From assembly GCF_019249295.1 (NCBI RefSeq), contig NZ_JAESDH010000006.1:1-64000 (forward strand): DNA of 64,000 nucleotides. Direction: 5' to 3'. The notes under the pieces are model-generated. The model worked only from the letters and a program-made list of their open reading frames with translations, made no database searches and was not told the DNA's origin. The position numbers and the translations under genes are program-made. Below are positions 22,220 through 30,813 of the stretch, in pieces. The stretch is from Alteromonas antoniana. GTDB taxonomy: Bacteria; Pseudomonadota; Gammaproteobacteria; Enterobacterales; Alteromonadaceae. Positions within the stretch are counted from its first letter, which is position 1. Each line of letters opens with the position of its first letter.

Positions 22220-23545
22220 TCAGTTATAATTTTTGTCATGTTCTTCATACACATGTAGTTTTAGAAACCATTTCTCAGCCGCGAATACAATAAGAAGTCC
22301 GGCCACAGAAACCCATACAATGAAGATATCTGACTTTGCTTTCACCCACAAAAATGAAAAAAGTACAACAATATCCAGAATAATTGCGCTCACTAACACC
22401 CAGGCTTTAGCGTGCACTTCATCGCGTAAATGCTTAAATACCCCCCAATGGATGAAAATATCCATTACGAGATAAAAAACGACTCCGATCGAGGCTATAC
22501 GGCTTAAATCAAAGAATATGGTCAGAAATATCGCGATTGCCAACGTATAAATTAGGGAATGTCTTCTTACATCTCCCGGTAATGAAAAGTGGCGGTGAGG
22601 CACAAGCTGCATCGATGTAAGCATTGATAGCATGCGAGAAACTGCAAATACGCTCGCAACGACGCCAGAAGATGTGGCTATGATAGCAAACGCTATAGTG
22701 AACCATGCGCCATACTGACCGAAGGCGGGTCGTGATGCTTCAGCAAGAGAGTAGTCTTTTGCCTTTATGATTTCGTCAATTGATAGGTTTGCACCTACTG
22801 CAACCGCCACAAAAACATAAAGGACCACACAGATCGAAATAGAAATGATTATGGCCCTTCCTACATTTTTTTCCGGTTGTTTTAGCTCTCCGCCGCTGTT
22901 AGTGATTGTCGTGAATCCTTTGTAGCCCAAAATACCCAGTGCCACTGCTCCTAGAAATCCTGTTGCGCTGGTTTCCTGCGGTTGAGCCGATACACTTTCA
23001 AACGACAAACCGGTTGCCCAAAGCCCACCTATTGCCAAAATCGCTAGCCCTGCGATTTTTATAAAGGCCATAATGAATGAAAGCGTCTGAATGAATTGGT
23101 TGCTTAGAATATTGACAATGAATGCAACAATAAGAAGACTCACGCCAAGCGCGGGAATGAGCCACTCAACTTCCTGGGAGTCGAACAATTGCAGGACATA
23201 GGTGCCAAAAGTACGGGCAACCAGACTTTCATTGATAACCATGGAAAAAAACATCAGCAAAGCACAGGCACCGGTCATTAATCCTCTTCCATATGCTTTT
23301 TGTAAGAACATAGCTATACCACCTGCTGAGGGGTATTTTTGTGCCATTTTGACGTAACTATATGAACTAAACCCTGTGATTATTGCTGCTACAAGAAACG
23401 CAAAAGGAAACCATGTGCCAGCCAGTTCAGCAATTTGACCGGTTAAGGCAAATATACCTGCACCAATCATCACACCGGTTCCCATTGAGACCGCGCCCCA
23501 GAGACTTAACGAATCTTTATTGCTTGAATGCTCGTGATCATTCAT
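22220..23545 (-). CDS. APC-superfamily amino-acid permease-like transporter
   Basis: A 441-residue protein with about 12 membrane helices. Helix 1 holds MGTGVMIGAGIFALTG, the glycine-rich substrate loop of the amino acid-polyamine-organocation superfamily. The substrate is not predictable. An AAGGGG ribosome site precedes the ATG. It follows copB by 158 bases, with a terminator in the gap, and is bracketed by intact and decayed copB 3' ends. The protein has no obvious metal motif, so it may be a passenger of the duplication. Confidence 0.75.
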   Translation of the reverse strand: MNDHEHSSNKDSLSLWGAVSMGTGVMIGAGIFALTGQIAELAGTWFPFAFLVAAIITGFSSYSYVKMAQKYPSAGGIAMFLQKAYGRGLMTGACALLMFFSMVINESLVARTFGTYVLQLFDSQEVEWLIPALGVSLLIVAFIVNILSNQFIQTLSFIMAFIKIAGLAILAIGGLWATGLSFESVSAQPQETSATGFLGAVALGILGYKGFTTITNSGGELKQPEKNVGRAIIISISICVVLYVFVAVAVGANLSIDEIIKAKDYSLAEASRPAFGQYGAWFTIAFAIIATSSGVVASVFAVSRMLSMLTSMQLVPHRHFSLPGDVRRHSLIYTLAIAIFLTIFFDLSRIASIGVVFYLVMDIFIHWGVFKHLRDEVHAKAWVLVSAIILDIVVLFSFLWVKAKSDIFIVWVSVAGLLIVFAAEKWFLKLHVYEEHDKNYN

Positions 23546-23653
23546 TGTTGGTTACCCCTTGTGTCATCTGAACCAAAGCAGTCGCAGAAGTAGTTTGCTG
23601 CGGTCACGGAAAACTTTGCCCAGAAAAATAGAATTGCGACGGTGTTACATGAA

Positions 23654-23685
23654 GAAATAACCGGCAATGCAATGCCGGTTATTTC
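23654..23685 (-). terminator. Terminator after copB
   Basis: The 13-base arms GAAATAACCGGCA and TGCCGGTTATTTC are perfectly complementary around a six-base loop. On the minus strand the stem ends in TTATTTCTTC, and it lies 19 bases beyond the copB stop. A slightly decayed copy lies at 21650-21681. Confidence 0.75.
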
Positions 23686-23703
23686 CCTTCTAGCGTAGGC
23701 CAC

Positions 23704-24453
23704 TTAAAACCAAATTCTTGCACCTAACACGACACCAGCCTCACTGGTTGACTCGCCATCTGCATTTAACGCATCAGCCGTATTACCTAAGGCTTCGCTG
23801 TAATAAACGCCGACATAGGGCGCTATTTCCCGTGTAATCTCGTGACGGTAGCGTAAGCCGATACGAATATTACTCAGCCCGCTTTGACGGTTATATTTTT
23901 CCGATTCGGTGAGGTTCGCAACAATTTCCAGGCGTGGTTGCAGATAGGAAACCTGACTTAACTGCCAGTCATACTCGGTTTCATTGATAAATTGCATGTC
24001 ACCGTCTTCGTTAATACGAAGTGAGTTTTCCATTTCAAACCAATAGGGGGCTAACCCCTGATAACTGATCACTGCATAGTTTTCCATGTCAGCATCTGAT
24101 GCCAGTTCGCCTTTCGTTCCCAAACCAACCTGCACAGACCAGAATGCAGAGACCAGATAGCCATACAGTACTTCGGCGCGTTCCAAATCCGTCGGCATTC
24201 CATCGTTTTGTGTATTTTCGCCTTCGCTTTTAAACACGAGTCGATGATAATCGCCGCCGTACCAAGCCTGCATGTCCCATACAGCTATGTTTTGTTGCTC
24301 ATCATTACGGGTATACTCAAGTCGATCAAACAGTACCTGCCCAAAATTTTCATCCGGAATGGGAGATGGCCAGTTGTCTTTTGATTGAGCCAGAGCGGTG
24401 TCACTAAAACCAAGAGTAGAGACTATAAGCCCTGCTGCTAATACCTGTTTCAT
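23704..24453 (-). CDS. copB: Outer-membrane copper resistance protein CopB
   Basis: About 249 residues: a signal peptide (about 1-22), then the outer-membrane barrel of the CopB/PcoB family with the start NWPSPIPDENFGQVLFDRLE and the repeated beta-strand pattern (RLVFKSEGE, SVQVGLGTKGEL, RHEITREIAPYVGVYY), ending in GARIWF with a terminal aromatic residue. The long Met-rich N-terminal insert of plasmid PcoB/CopB is missing; in this locus Met-rich sequence lies in CopA. The second ATG (24453) is chosen because AGGAG directly precedes the first. It follows copA by nine bases. Confidence 0.88.
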   Translation of the reverse strand: MKQVLAAGLIVSTLGFSDTALAQSKDNWPSPIPDENFGQVLFDRLEYTRNDEQQNIAVWDMQAWYGGDYHRLVFKSEGENTQNDGMPTDLERAEVLYGYLVSAFWSVQVGLGTKGELASDADMENYAVISYQGLAPYWFEMENSLRINEDGDMQFINETEYDWQLSQVSYLQPRLEIVANLTESEKYNRQSGLSNIRIGLRYRHEITREIAPYVGVYYSEALGNTADALNADGESTSEAGVVLGARIWF

Positions 24454-24462
24454 ATTCATCTC

Positions 24463-26277
24463 CTATGCGACCTGAACAACACGAAACATTCCTGCTTCCA
24501 TGTGGTAAAGCAGGTGACAATGAAAGGCCCACTCCCCGGGAGCATCTGCGCTGATTTGCAACGATACTTTCTCACCGGGCTTGAGGCTTATAGTGTGTTT
24601 TCTGGGCCTCGGATACTGGCCGTTTTCCAGTTCCATCCACATACCGTGCAAATGAATGGGATGATCCATCATAGTGTCGTTAACCAGAATCAGACGAAGC
24701 CGCTCTCCGTAGTTAAAACGGACATACCCATCTACTTCACTGAACTTCTTGCCATCAAACGACCACATGTACCGTTCCATGTTGCCGGTTAAATGAAGCT
24801 CGATTTGGCGCTCAGGCTCCCGCTCGTCAGGCCATGCATGCTCACCTACCAGATCAGCATAAACCAACACACGATGAGGGCTGTTTTCGAGACCTATGCC
24901 CGGCTCGTCTAAACGCGGTCGTGGATTTTGTGCGATCATGGCGGCACCTGGCCCGTGGCCCTCTTCACTATGGACAATGTCTATCTTTTCTACTGGCAGA
25001 ACTCGTGAAGATTTCATATCGCCCTTCATCATGTCCCTGTGCATGGTATGCTCGCCATGCTGGCCCATCTTCTTCATGTCCATTTCTGAAGAAGCCATAC
25101 CCTTTTTCATGTCTCCAGACTGTTGCATGTCCATACCATCCATTCCCGACATGTCCATTCCCATCGCAGCCATGCCGCGCTCGGTGATGGTCCGTTGTGG
25201 AGGCACCGCTGCGGTCAGACCTAAGGATGGTGTGAGCGTGCCACGAGTATAGCCGCTTCTGTCAAAGCTCTCGGCGAAGAAGGTATAAGCCTTTCGCTCT
25301 TGTGGTTGGACAATGACATCGTACGTTTCTGCTACTGCAATTCGGAATTCATCCACATTGACCGGCTTAACCGGCTGACCGTCAGCGGCAACTACTGTCA
25401 TCTCCAGTCCTGGAATACGAAAATCAAAATAGGTCATTGCAGAGCCGTTGATGATCCGCAAACGAACTTTCTCACCAACATTAAACAGAGCCTGCCAGTT
25501 ATCCTCTGGGGTACGGCCATTCATAAGGTAGGTGTAGGTGCTGCCCGTCACATCCGCGATATCACGAGGACTCATGCGCATCGCGCCCCACATGGCGCGC
25601 TCCTTCCATGTCTCGGCAAGTCCTTTTTTCTCAACATCTTTCAATGTGTCGAAGATAGTTCGCTTTTGATAATTGTAATAACCCTCAGCCACTTTCAGTT
25701 TTCTCATCACATCGTGAGGGTCTGCGAAGGTCCAGTCGCTGAGGATGATAGTGTGTTCCCGATCCGCGCCGATATCGCCATCGGCAGGCTCAACAATCAG
25801 CGGACCTAGGTGGCCCCGCTGCTCCTGAAGACCGGAATGACTGTGATACCAGTACGTTCCGTTTTGCTCTACATCAAATGCATAATTAAATGTTTGACCG
25901 GGCTTGATCCCGGCAAACGAAACGCCTGGCACACCATCCATTCCAGCGGGCAAAATAATGCCGTGCCAGTGTATTGAAGTGTCCTGCTCCAACTGGTTAG
26001 TGACATTCAGTTGAGCACGTTGACCTTCCTTTAGCCTTATTAACGGCCCCGGCATCTGGCCATTTATAGTGAGCGGTAAACCGGTTTGTGAGCCTATGGC
26101 TAAATTGGCCTCAGAAATTGTCAGGTGTTTGATGTCACCGGTCAGTACCTGGTCTTTAAAGTGACGTCCTGCTGGCGCAGCCCAGAGTGGACTGACGTTA
26201 GTCAGGGCCGTCGCTGCGCTCGCAGTCATTGCGCCAAGCACGAATCTGCGACGACCATCATTAAATGAATTACTCAT
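24463..26277 (-). CDS. copA: Multicopper oxidase CopA (copper resistance)
   Basis: A periplasmic multicopper oxidase of about 604 residues that oxidises Cu+ to Cu2+ and sequesters copper. The twin-arginine signal GRRRFVLGAMTASAA is at the N-terminus. Copper motifs in order: HWHGIILPAGMDGVPG, YWYHSHSGLQEQRG, HPIHLHGMWMEL and HCHLLYHMEAGM. A Met-rich segment around 370-430 (MGMDMSGMDGMDM and onward) resembles PcoA/CopA. I use the ATG at 26277 with GAAGG upstream; a TTG at 26292 opens the same frame. It is operonic with copB. The symbol is shared with the ATPases in this window but the protein is unrelated. Confidence 0.93.
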   Translation of the reverse strand: MSNSFNDGRRRFVLGAMTASAATALTNVSPLWAAPAGRHFKDQVLTGDIKHLTISEANLAIGSQTGLPLTINGQMPGPLIRLKEGQRAQLNVTNQLEQDTSIHWHGIILPAGMDGVPGVSFAGIKPGQTFNYAFDVEQNGTYWYHSHSGLQEQRGHLGPLIVEPADGDIGADREHTIILSDWTFADPHDVMRKLKVAEGYYNYQKRTIFDTLKDVEKKGLAETWKERAMWGAMRMSPRDIADVTGSTYTYLMNGRTPEDNWQALFNVGEKVRLRIINGSAMTYFDFRIPGLEMTVVAADGQPVKPVNVDEFRIAVAETYDVIVQPQERKAYTFFAESFDRSGYTRGTLTPSLGLTAAVPPQRTITERGMAAMGMDMSGMDGMDMQQSGDMKKGMASSEMDMKKMGQHGEHTMHRDMMKGDMKSSRVLPVEKIDIVHSEEGHGPGAAMIAQNPRPRLDEPGIGLENSPHRVLVYADLVGEHAWPDEREPERQIELHLTGNMERYMWSFDGKKFSEVDGYVRFNYGERLRLILVNDTMMDHPIHLHGMWMELENGQYPRPRKHTISLKPGEKVSLQISADAPGEWAFHCHLLYHMEAGMFRVVQVA

Positions 26278-26358
26278 AAAGTTAACCTTCAAAAGTGAAT
26301 GTACGCAGGCTGATAAGCTTCAACCTTAGAAAAATATCTTGCTGGAGATATCCGAAGG

Positions 26359-26748
26359 TCAGGTTATTGGTGGTCGATATGGAGGTGTAGAAATGCTTAC
26401 AGGAACGGACAGAGCAATAAACTCATATTGCTCTGAATATTTTACCGCTAATTCGTCTTGTGAAGAATAAATCGACGCTGAGCCATGCTGACAATTTGTC
26501 ATAAAACATAGGCAACCGTCCTCGCAACAATCTGAACTGCCTTTACGCGACGTGTGCATATGTGCTTTTTTCTCTGACAGCGGTTTATTTGTTACCCCGA
26601 TGGTATGCTTATCTGCATGACTGGCCTTTTGTAGTAACATTTCCACCGAGACGGTCTGTTGACCTGATTCTTCATCACACGCACTTACCGGCAACGCTAG
26701 CGCTGCCAGGGAAATGACAATACATGTGAAAAGAATCTTTATACTCAT
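26359..26748 (-). CDS. Small exported Cys/His protein next to copAB
   Basis: A 129-residue protein with a signal peptide (about 1-23, ending PVSA) and a middle region with SDCCEDGCLCFMTNCQHG. It ends in STPPYRPPIT, recalling the VPPFHPPITC end of the protein at 15689-16078. It is 66 bases upstream of the oxidase gene and may be first in the copA-copB operon. The Cys cluster suggests a periplasmic copper-binding or sensing role. Family not recognised. Confidence 0.6.
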   Translation of the reverse strand: MSIKILFTCIVISLAALALPVSACDEESGQQTVSVEMLLQKASHADKHTIGVTNKPLSEKKAHMHTSRKGSSDCCEDGCLCFMTNCQHGSASIYSSQDELAVKYSEQYEFIALSVPVSISTPPYRPPIT

Positions 26749-27182
26749 GGGTAAGAAGCCTACTCCTCTGATTTTCGTAGCGTTATATTAACGATGTAGT
26801 TTAAAGTATAGAGACAGATTTTCTGCTTTCAACACTTATATGAACTTTTGTTCATATACGCAAAACTATCAAAACAGATCTCAAAAAATCGATAACGAAT
26901 TTCAAATTCCAACTGTAATAAGGTTGTAATTTAGTATTTGAAGCCTCTATTTATCCAAGTGAAAAATTCCAGCATGCATTTCACACAAAATCACTGTTGA
27001 CTAAGTTGACGCGACGGGGCTGCCATATCTTTAAAAACAGGAAGAAATAGTAATAAAATTTGCGTACCCTAGTCAGGGTGGGGATTAAACGGTGGTGATA
27101 CCGAGAAAATACTCGCACCTATCGCTAGATTTTAGTCCACAAGACAGTGGACTAAAGAGCAATAAATAGAGAAGAGGTAGAT
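26749..27182. other. Divergent intergenic region between copper genes
   Basis: This 434-base AT-rich region separates the minus-strand copAB operon and the plus-strand copC operon, so it should hold promoters for both. The only striking element is the inverted repeat at 27131-27156. No MerR-type 19-base-spaced promoter was found here. I see no small gene that I can support. Confidence 0.5.
27131..27156. promoter_or_regulatory. Perfect 10-bp inverted repeat upstream of copC
   Basis: TTTAGTCCAC and GTGGACTAAA flank a six-base spacer AAGACA, ending 26 bases before the copC ATG. It may be an operator or a leader hairpin. No T run follows, so termination is unlikely. Confidence 0.55.
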
Positions 27183-27536
27183 ATGCAAAACATTCTTAAA
27201 ATTGGGTTAGCCCTTATGCTCATGTTCAGTGCAGGGGCAATTGCTCACGGTGATGTGATGCTTGAAAGCAGCTCACCATCAGACAATGCAATGTTGATGA
27301 GTGCCCCTGAGCAACTGACGTTAACCTATTCCAAACCATTGCGATTAATGAAAGTAAGCATTACGGGCAATGAGGCCGGTGAGGTCGACTTTGCTTTCAC
27401 ACCAGCATCAGGAAAGCAGGCTGCTTACACCTGGCAATTACCTGTTTTGAAACCAGATACTTACACTGTTGAGTGGATAGCAATGGGCGGGGACGGCCAT
27501 AAAATGAAAGCGACATTCTCTTTCATGGTTCACTAA
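27183..27536 (+). CDS. copC: Periplasmic copper-binding protein CopC
   Basis: 117 residues: a signal peptide (about 1-21, ending AIA) and a CopC/YobA beta-barrel. The mature N-terminus HGDVML places His at residue 1 as in Cu2+-binding CopC proteins, and the family motifs SSSPSDNAMLMSAPEQL, LTYSKPLRL and GDGHKM with the second His are present. It hands copper to CopD, whose gene follows nine bases later. GAAGAGGT precedes the ATG. A second CopC lies at 59415-59816. Confidence 0.9.
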   Translation: MQNILKIGLALMLMFSAGAIAHGDVMLESSSPSDNAMLMSAPEQLTLTYSKPLRLMKVSITGNEAGEVDFAFTPASGKQAAYTWQLPVLKPDTYTVEWIAMGGDGHKMKATFSFMVH

Positions 27537-27545
27537 GCGAAACCT

Positions 27546-28427
27546 ATGGAATTAATTCTTTGGAATGCAGCCATTGTTGTTTCTAAAGCCGTATTCTACG
27601 TAGGTTTTGCCAGTGTAGTCGGTTTTGCTTTCTTTATGCACAGGCCAGCCCAAAACCGCGCTTTTTGCAAAAATGTTGTATATCACGTGGTGCCTTTACT
27701 AGCGCTCTCTTTTTTCGCTTCTGCGCTGTGGTTTTTTGCCAAAACCGGCGCATTTTCTGAAAATGGTCTGCAAGGGGCCTTTGACCCCATAATGCTTGAA
27801 GTAATGTGGGACTCTCCTGTGGGAGATGTCACTCTGGTCAGAATGCTGATGTCTGCACTGGCGATACCTCCATTGCTTCTGGCGTTAGTCAAGCGAGTCA
27901 ACTTTGTTGCTGTTAGAGCGATGCTGTCTGTACTGATAATATACGGCCTGTATAGTTTTACGCTTATCGGACACATTGCAGAAAAAGGACTCATCGATAA
28001 ACTCATTTTGGCAACGCACGTCGCTATTATGGGTTGGTGGTTTGGCGCTTTGTTACCGCTGAGAATGTCATGTAAGAGCTTCTCGGTAGAGGACACAAAA
28101 AGTATCATGACTGACTTTGGCAGGATGGCAGGGTTCCTCGTGACCACACTACTCCTTATTGGTGTCTACATGGCGATAAAGCTATTTACGTCACCAGGAG
28201 ATCTGATTCAATCTCAGTATGGTCTTATCTTTTTGGGCAAGATGTTAGTAGTAGGTTTATTGCTATTACTTGCTGCACGTCACCGCTTTATTCTGGTGCC
28301 CGCAATGGAGGATGCCGACGACAAAGCGCAACTGAAACGCTCCATAAATATTGAAATAGTTTTAGCCTCCGCACTGCTGTTAATTACTTCGGTATTAACC
28401 AGTGTGGTTGGGCCCCAGTTTAATTAG
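27546..28427 (+). CDS. copD: Copper resistance membrane protein CopD
   Basis: A 293-residue integral membrane protein with about eight helices, of the CopD/PcoD family thought to carry copper across the inner membrane together with CopC. Recognisable are the amphipathic start, conserved GHIAEKG around residue 139, ATHVAIMGWWFGALLPL near 156, and the final VLTSVVGPQF, typical of CopD. It follows copC directly and precedes an NTF2-like gene, an order repeated in the second set at 57-60 kb. Confidence 0.88.
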   Translation: MELILWNAAIVVSKAVFYVGFASVVGFAFFMHRPAQNRAFCKNVVYHVVPLLALSFFASALWFFAKTGAFSENGLQGAFDPIMLEVMWDSPVGDVTLVRMLMSALAIPPLLLALVKRVNFVAVRAMLSVLIIYGLYSFTLIGHIAEKGLIDKLILATHVAIMGWWFGALLPLRMSCKSFSVEDTKSIMTDFGRMAGFLVTTLLLIGVYMAIKLFTSPGDLIQSQYGLIFLGKMLVVGLLLLLAARHRFILVPAMEDADDKAQLKRSINIEIVLASALLLITSVLTSVVGPQFN

Positions 28428-28437
28428 GAAAATAATA

Positions 28438-28899
28438 ATGCGAAATCTGTTAGTGGCATTCATCTTAGCAGCCGCCTCACCATCCCTTTTCGGCCATGGC
28501 AACAAACCCGATGAGCACCAGTCTAAACTATCAGGCAGCGAGACCGTGCCGGGCCAGGTCGTATTGGCTTTTCATAAAGCCTTGCGAGAGCAGAATGAAG
28601 TCACAGCGAAATCATTGCTATCAGATAACGTCATAATTGTTGAAGGTGGTGGTATCGAGCGCAGCGCTCAGGAATACGCGTCTCATCATATGCTGTCTGA
28701 TATGAAGTTTGTCGGCACGTTGTCTTCAGAGCTTCGGGAGCACAAGGTGACAGAGTATGGCGATTCAGCCACATCACTCTCGGTGTCTAAAAACACCACG
28801 GAGTCGGGTAAAACATACCGCTCGTATGAAACAGCGATTCTGACGAAGCGTAATGGAAAGTGGAAAATAGCACACTTGCACTGGTCAACGGCAAAATAA
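28438..28899 (+). CDS. NTF2-like (SnoaL/DUF4440) periplasmic protein
   Basis: About 153 residues with a signal peptide (about 1-19, ending LFG) and a mature part beginning HGNKPDEH. The rest is an alpha+beta cone of the NTF2/SnoaL kind (VLAFHKALREQNEVTAKSLL ... GKWKIAHLHWSTAK). The pattern SAQEYASHHMLSDMKF is shared with the protein at 57994-58473 (SAEEYRQHHLHADMRF), its paralogue. The His pair HH and the nearby His could be metal ligands. It is linked to CopC/CopD by an 11-base gap; function unknown. I use the ATG at 28438, not the overlapping 28402 frame opening. Confidence 0.7.
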   Translation: MRNLLVAFILAAASPSLFGHGNKPDEHQSKLSGSETVPGQVVLAFHKALREQNEVTAKSLLSDNVIIVEGGGIERSAQEYASHHMLSDMKFVGTLSSELREHKVTEYGDSATSLSVSKNTTESGKTYRSYETAILTKRNGKWKIAHLHWSTAK

Positions 28900-28930
28900 G
28901 TGAGTGGCTGTTTGAGGTCTAAGCGTTATT

Positions 28931-28964
28931 CGGCAGCCTCTGAGCATGAATTCAGAGGCGCGCC
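28931..28964. terminator. Bidirectional terminator between convergent genes
   Basis: GCCTCTGA / TCAGAGGC pair around an eight-base loop and outer CGGC / GCCG arms extend the stem. It lies between the plus-strand gene ending at 28899 and the minus-strand gene ending at 28981. No strong T tract is present. Confidence 0.5.
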
Positions 28965-28980
28965 GAAAAGACCAGCGTTA

Positions 28981-29712
28981 TTACAACAGCAACATAATTA
29001 ACGCGCCAACAATCATAAACAGGTTTTCAGATAGCGATACAAATCCCAGCGGGACATTACTGTCACCGCCTACACAGGCACATTTTAGTTCACGCTTATC
29101 AACATAAACCGCTTTAAAAACGGATATAGCACCAACCGTTCCGATGAACAACGAGAATGGTGCAACAGCGAGAGCGGGCAACTGCGCGACCATTCCAATT
29201 CCTGCGTAAGCCTCGATAAATGGATAGATGTAGCCATAGCGCAACCACTTCATCGCCAATAGGTCATAGGTGATAAATGAGTTAGTAAAGCTATACAAAT
29301 CCTGAAGCTTTTGTACCGCGAGCAGTGTCATGGAAAAGGCAATAAACAGCATCAGGGTTCTTATCGAGATGAAATCGCCTGAAACAGCGAACTGAAATGC
29401 CAGAGACAGCAGGGCAGCCACAGAAAAAATAGCAATAACCGGCGTGTAGGTTGTCCCTGTCTGACCTGCCTCGCCCTTATCGAAATGCTCCCGAAGCTCG
29501 TCATATCCCCCAACACGTTCATTATTAATAAACGTTTGAGGTGTAGTCTCGACGCCATGTTTCTCTTTAAATTTATCGGTTTCTTCACGAGAGGTAAGGT
29601 GGTGATCTTCTACTGAGAAGCCCTCACGCTCCAGCAAATCTTTCGATCTTAATCCGTAAGGGCATATATGTTCGTCAGTTACCATGCGATACAGGATTGC
29701 TGTCTTACTCAT
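28981..29712 (-). CDS. Glutaredoxin-MauE fusion, redox-associated membrane protein
   Basis: A 243-residue fusion. Residues 1-80 form a glutaredoxin domain with HICPYGLRS (a monothiol CPYG site rather than CPYC) and the cis-Pro motif TTPQTFIN followed by VGGYDEL. Residues 90-243 hold four helices of the MauE/DoxX type and a conserved CACVGGDSNVPLG near the C-terminus. The fusion suggests electron or thiol transfer across the inner membrane, perhaps for disulfide or metal-site repair under copper stress. It overlaps the DUF305 gene by eight bases, so they are co-expressed. Confidence 0.8.
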   Translation of the reverse strand: MSKTAILYRMVTDEHICPYGLRSKDLLEREGFSVEDHHLTSREETDKFKEKHGVETTPQTFINNERVGGYDELREHFDKGEAGQTGTTYTPVIAIFSVAALLSLAFQFAVSGDFISIRTLMLFIAFSMTLLAVQKLQDLYSFTNSFITYDLLAMKWLRYGYIYPFIEAYAGIGMVAQLPALAVAPFSLFIGTVGAISVFKAVYVDKRELKCACVGGDSNVPLGFVSLSENLFMIVGALIMLLL

Positions 29713-30235
29713 TTTGCTCTCCTTTACTCAGTTTACCCTGAAATTCTGGGAGCGGACGTTGCTCGGCCTCGGCCTGAGACGTTACTTTCCCATTTTCAGA
29801 AATATCTTTAATCAGCCATTCCATTTCTTTAATTTCTTTTCGTTGCGCTTTGATGATTCCGTCCGCCAGTTCACGCACACGCACATCCTTTAATTTCGAG
29901 CGCTCACTGGTAAGAATGGCGATGGAATGGTGAGGGATCATCGCTTTCATATAGGAAGTATCAGAAACTGTACTTTGGGAACGAACAAGGTAGAGACAGA
30001 CGGCGAAGAGCACAGCTGCCAGCAAGAAAATCGCGACGTTAAGCTTTTTGTTATTGTACATACCAAGCATAAACGCCAGCATGACGATTGCCATGCCCGC
30101 CCCCATATACAGCGCCATATAGGTTCTCGTTTCACTGAACCATACATGGGAGACTGCGTAAGTGTTCAGATACATCATAATGAACATCGCAATCGTTGAT
30201 GTAATGATCATCGCAGCAAATTTTGAGTATTTCAT
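29705..30235 (-). CDS. DUF305 family membrane protein
   Basis: 176 residues: about three N-terminal helices (FAAMIITSTIAMFIMMYL, AGMAIVMLAFMLGMY, NVAIFLLAAVLFAVCLYLV) and a periplasmic four-helix DUF305 domain with MKAMIPHHSIAI, the conserved HH motif, ending with an acidic/Gln-rich tail. DUF305 proteins are common in copper and other metal gene sets and the HH is thought to bind metal; the function is not established. The ATG follows AGGATTACAG. Confidence 0.8.
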   Translation of the reverse strand: MKYSKFAAMIITSTIAMFIMMYLNTYAVSHVWFSETRTYMALYMGAGMAIVMLAFMLGMYNNKKLNVAIFLLAAVLFAVCLYLVRSQSTVSDTSYMKAMIPHHSIAILTSERSKLKDVRVRELADGIIKAQRKEIKEMEWLIKDISENGKVTSQAEAEQRPLPEFQGKLSKGEQNE

Positions 30236-30345
30236 CTGTAATCCTTACTTAAGAAAAAACTAATTTGTGTAATATCCTCTCACCTTAAGACAAAAAGGGA
30301 GCGAATGTAGGATAATTCAAAATCCGTACCATCGAAGGGAATGTT

Positions 30346-30741
30346 ATGATTACAGCAATAATTATTAGTGCGCTAACTCTTTTAGTGAGTGTGGCTTTGC
30401 ACGTTTTTAATATATCGGTAGTTGCCGATAGCGCTATCAGGAAACTGGACAAAGTTTGGATAAAAACACAGGTCGTGGTTTTTATTGCCATCTGCAGCCA
30501 GCTTCTACTCGCGATCATTTTTGCACTGGCCTATGAAATTGGACTTGGTCTTGAGTTAGGAGGCTTTAAGCAGCCAGCTACGACGGTCGATATTTTTTAT
30601 TTTTCGTTGACGACGATTACTACACTGGGCCTCGGAAGTATTGAGCCGACTGGACATTTACGAATGCTTGCAGGAGTCGAATCAGCTACAGGATTTCTCT
30701 TAATAAGCTGTTCGGCATCGAAAGTGTTCAGGCTCATGTAG
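30346..30741 (+). CDS. Two-helix ion-channel domain protein
   Basis: 131 residues: two or three hydrophobic segments flank a pore-like stretch (FYFSLTTITTLGLGSIEP) similar to the K+-channel pore (TxGYG replaced by TLGLG), followed by GHLRMLAGVESATGFLLIS. Such 2-TM ion-channel proteins are widespread. The end (SCSASKVFRLM) is close to the expected C-terminus but looks rewritten; the IS3 element begins about 75 bases later, so a small C-terminal loss is possible. GGGAA precedes the ATG. Ion selectivity is not certain because the filter is atypical. Confidence 0.6.
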   Translation: MITAIIISALTLLVSVALHVFNISVVADSAIRKLDKVWIKTQVVVFIAICSQLLLAIIFALAYEIGLGLELGGFKQPATTVDIFYFSLTTITTLGLGSIEPTGHLRMLAGVESATGFLLISCSASKVFRLM

Positions 30742-30813
30742 CAACTGTAATTTATTTCAATTCAACATAGAGCAACTTACCCGACCAGCACAGACATAAG
30801 CTCGACTCGCTTT

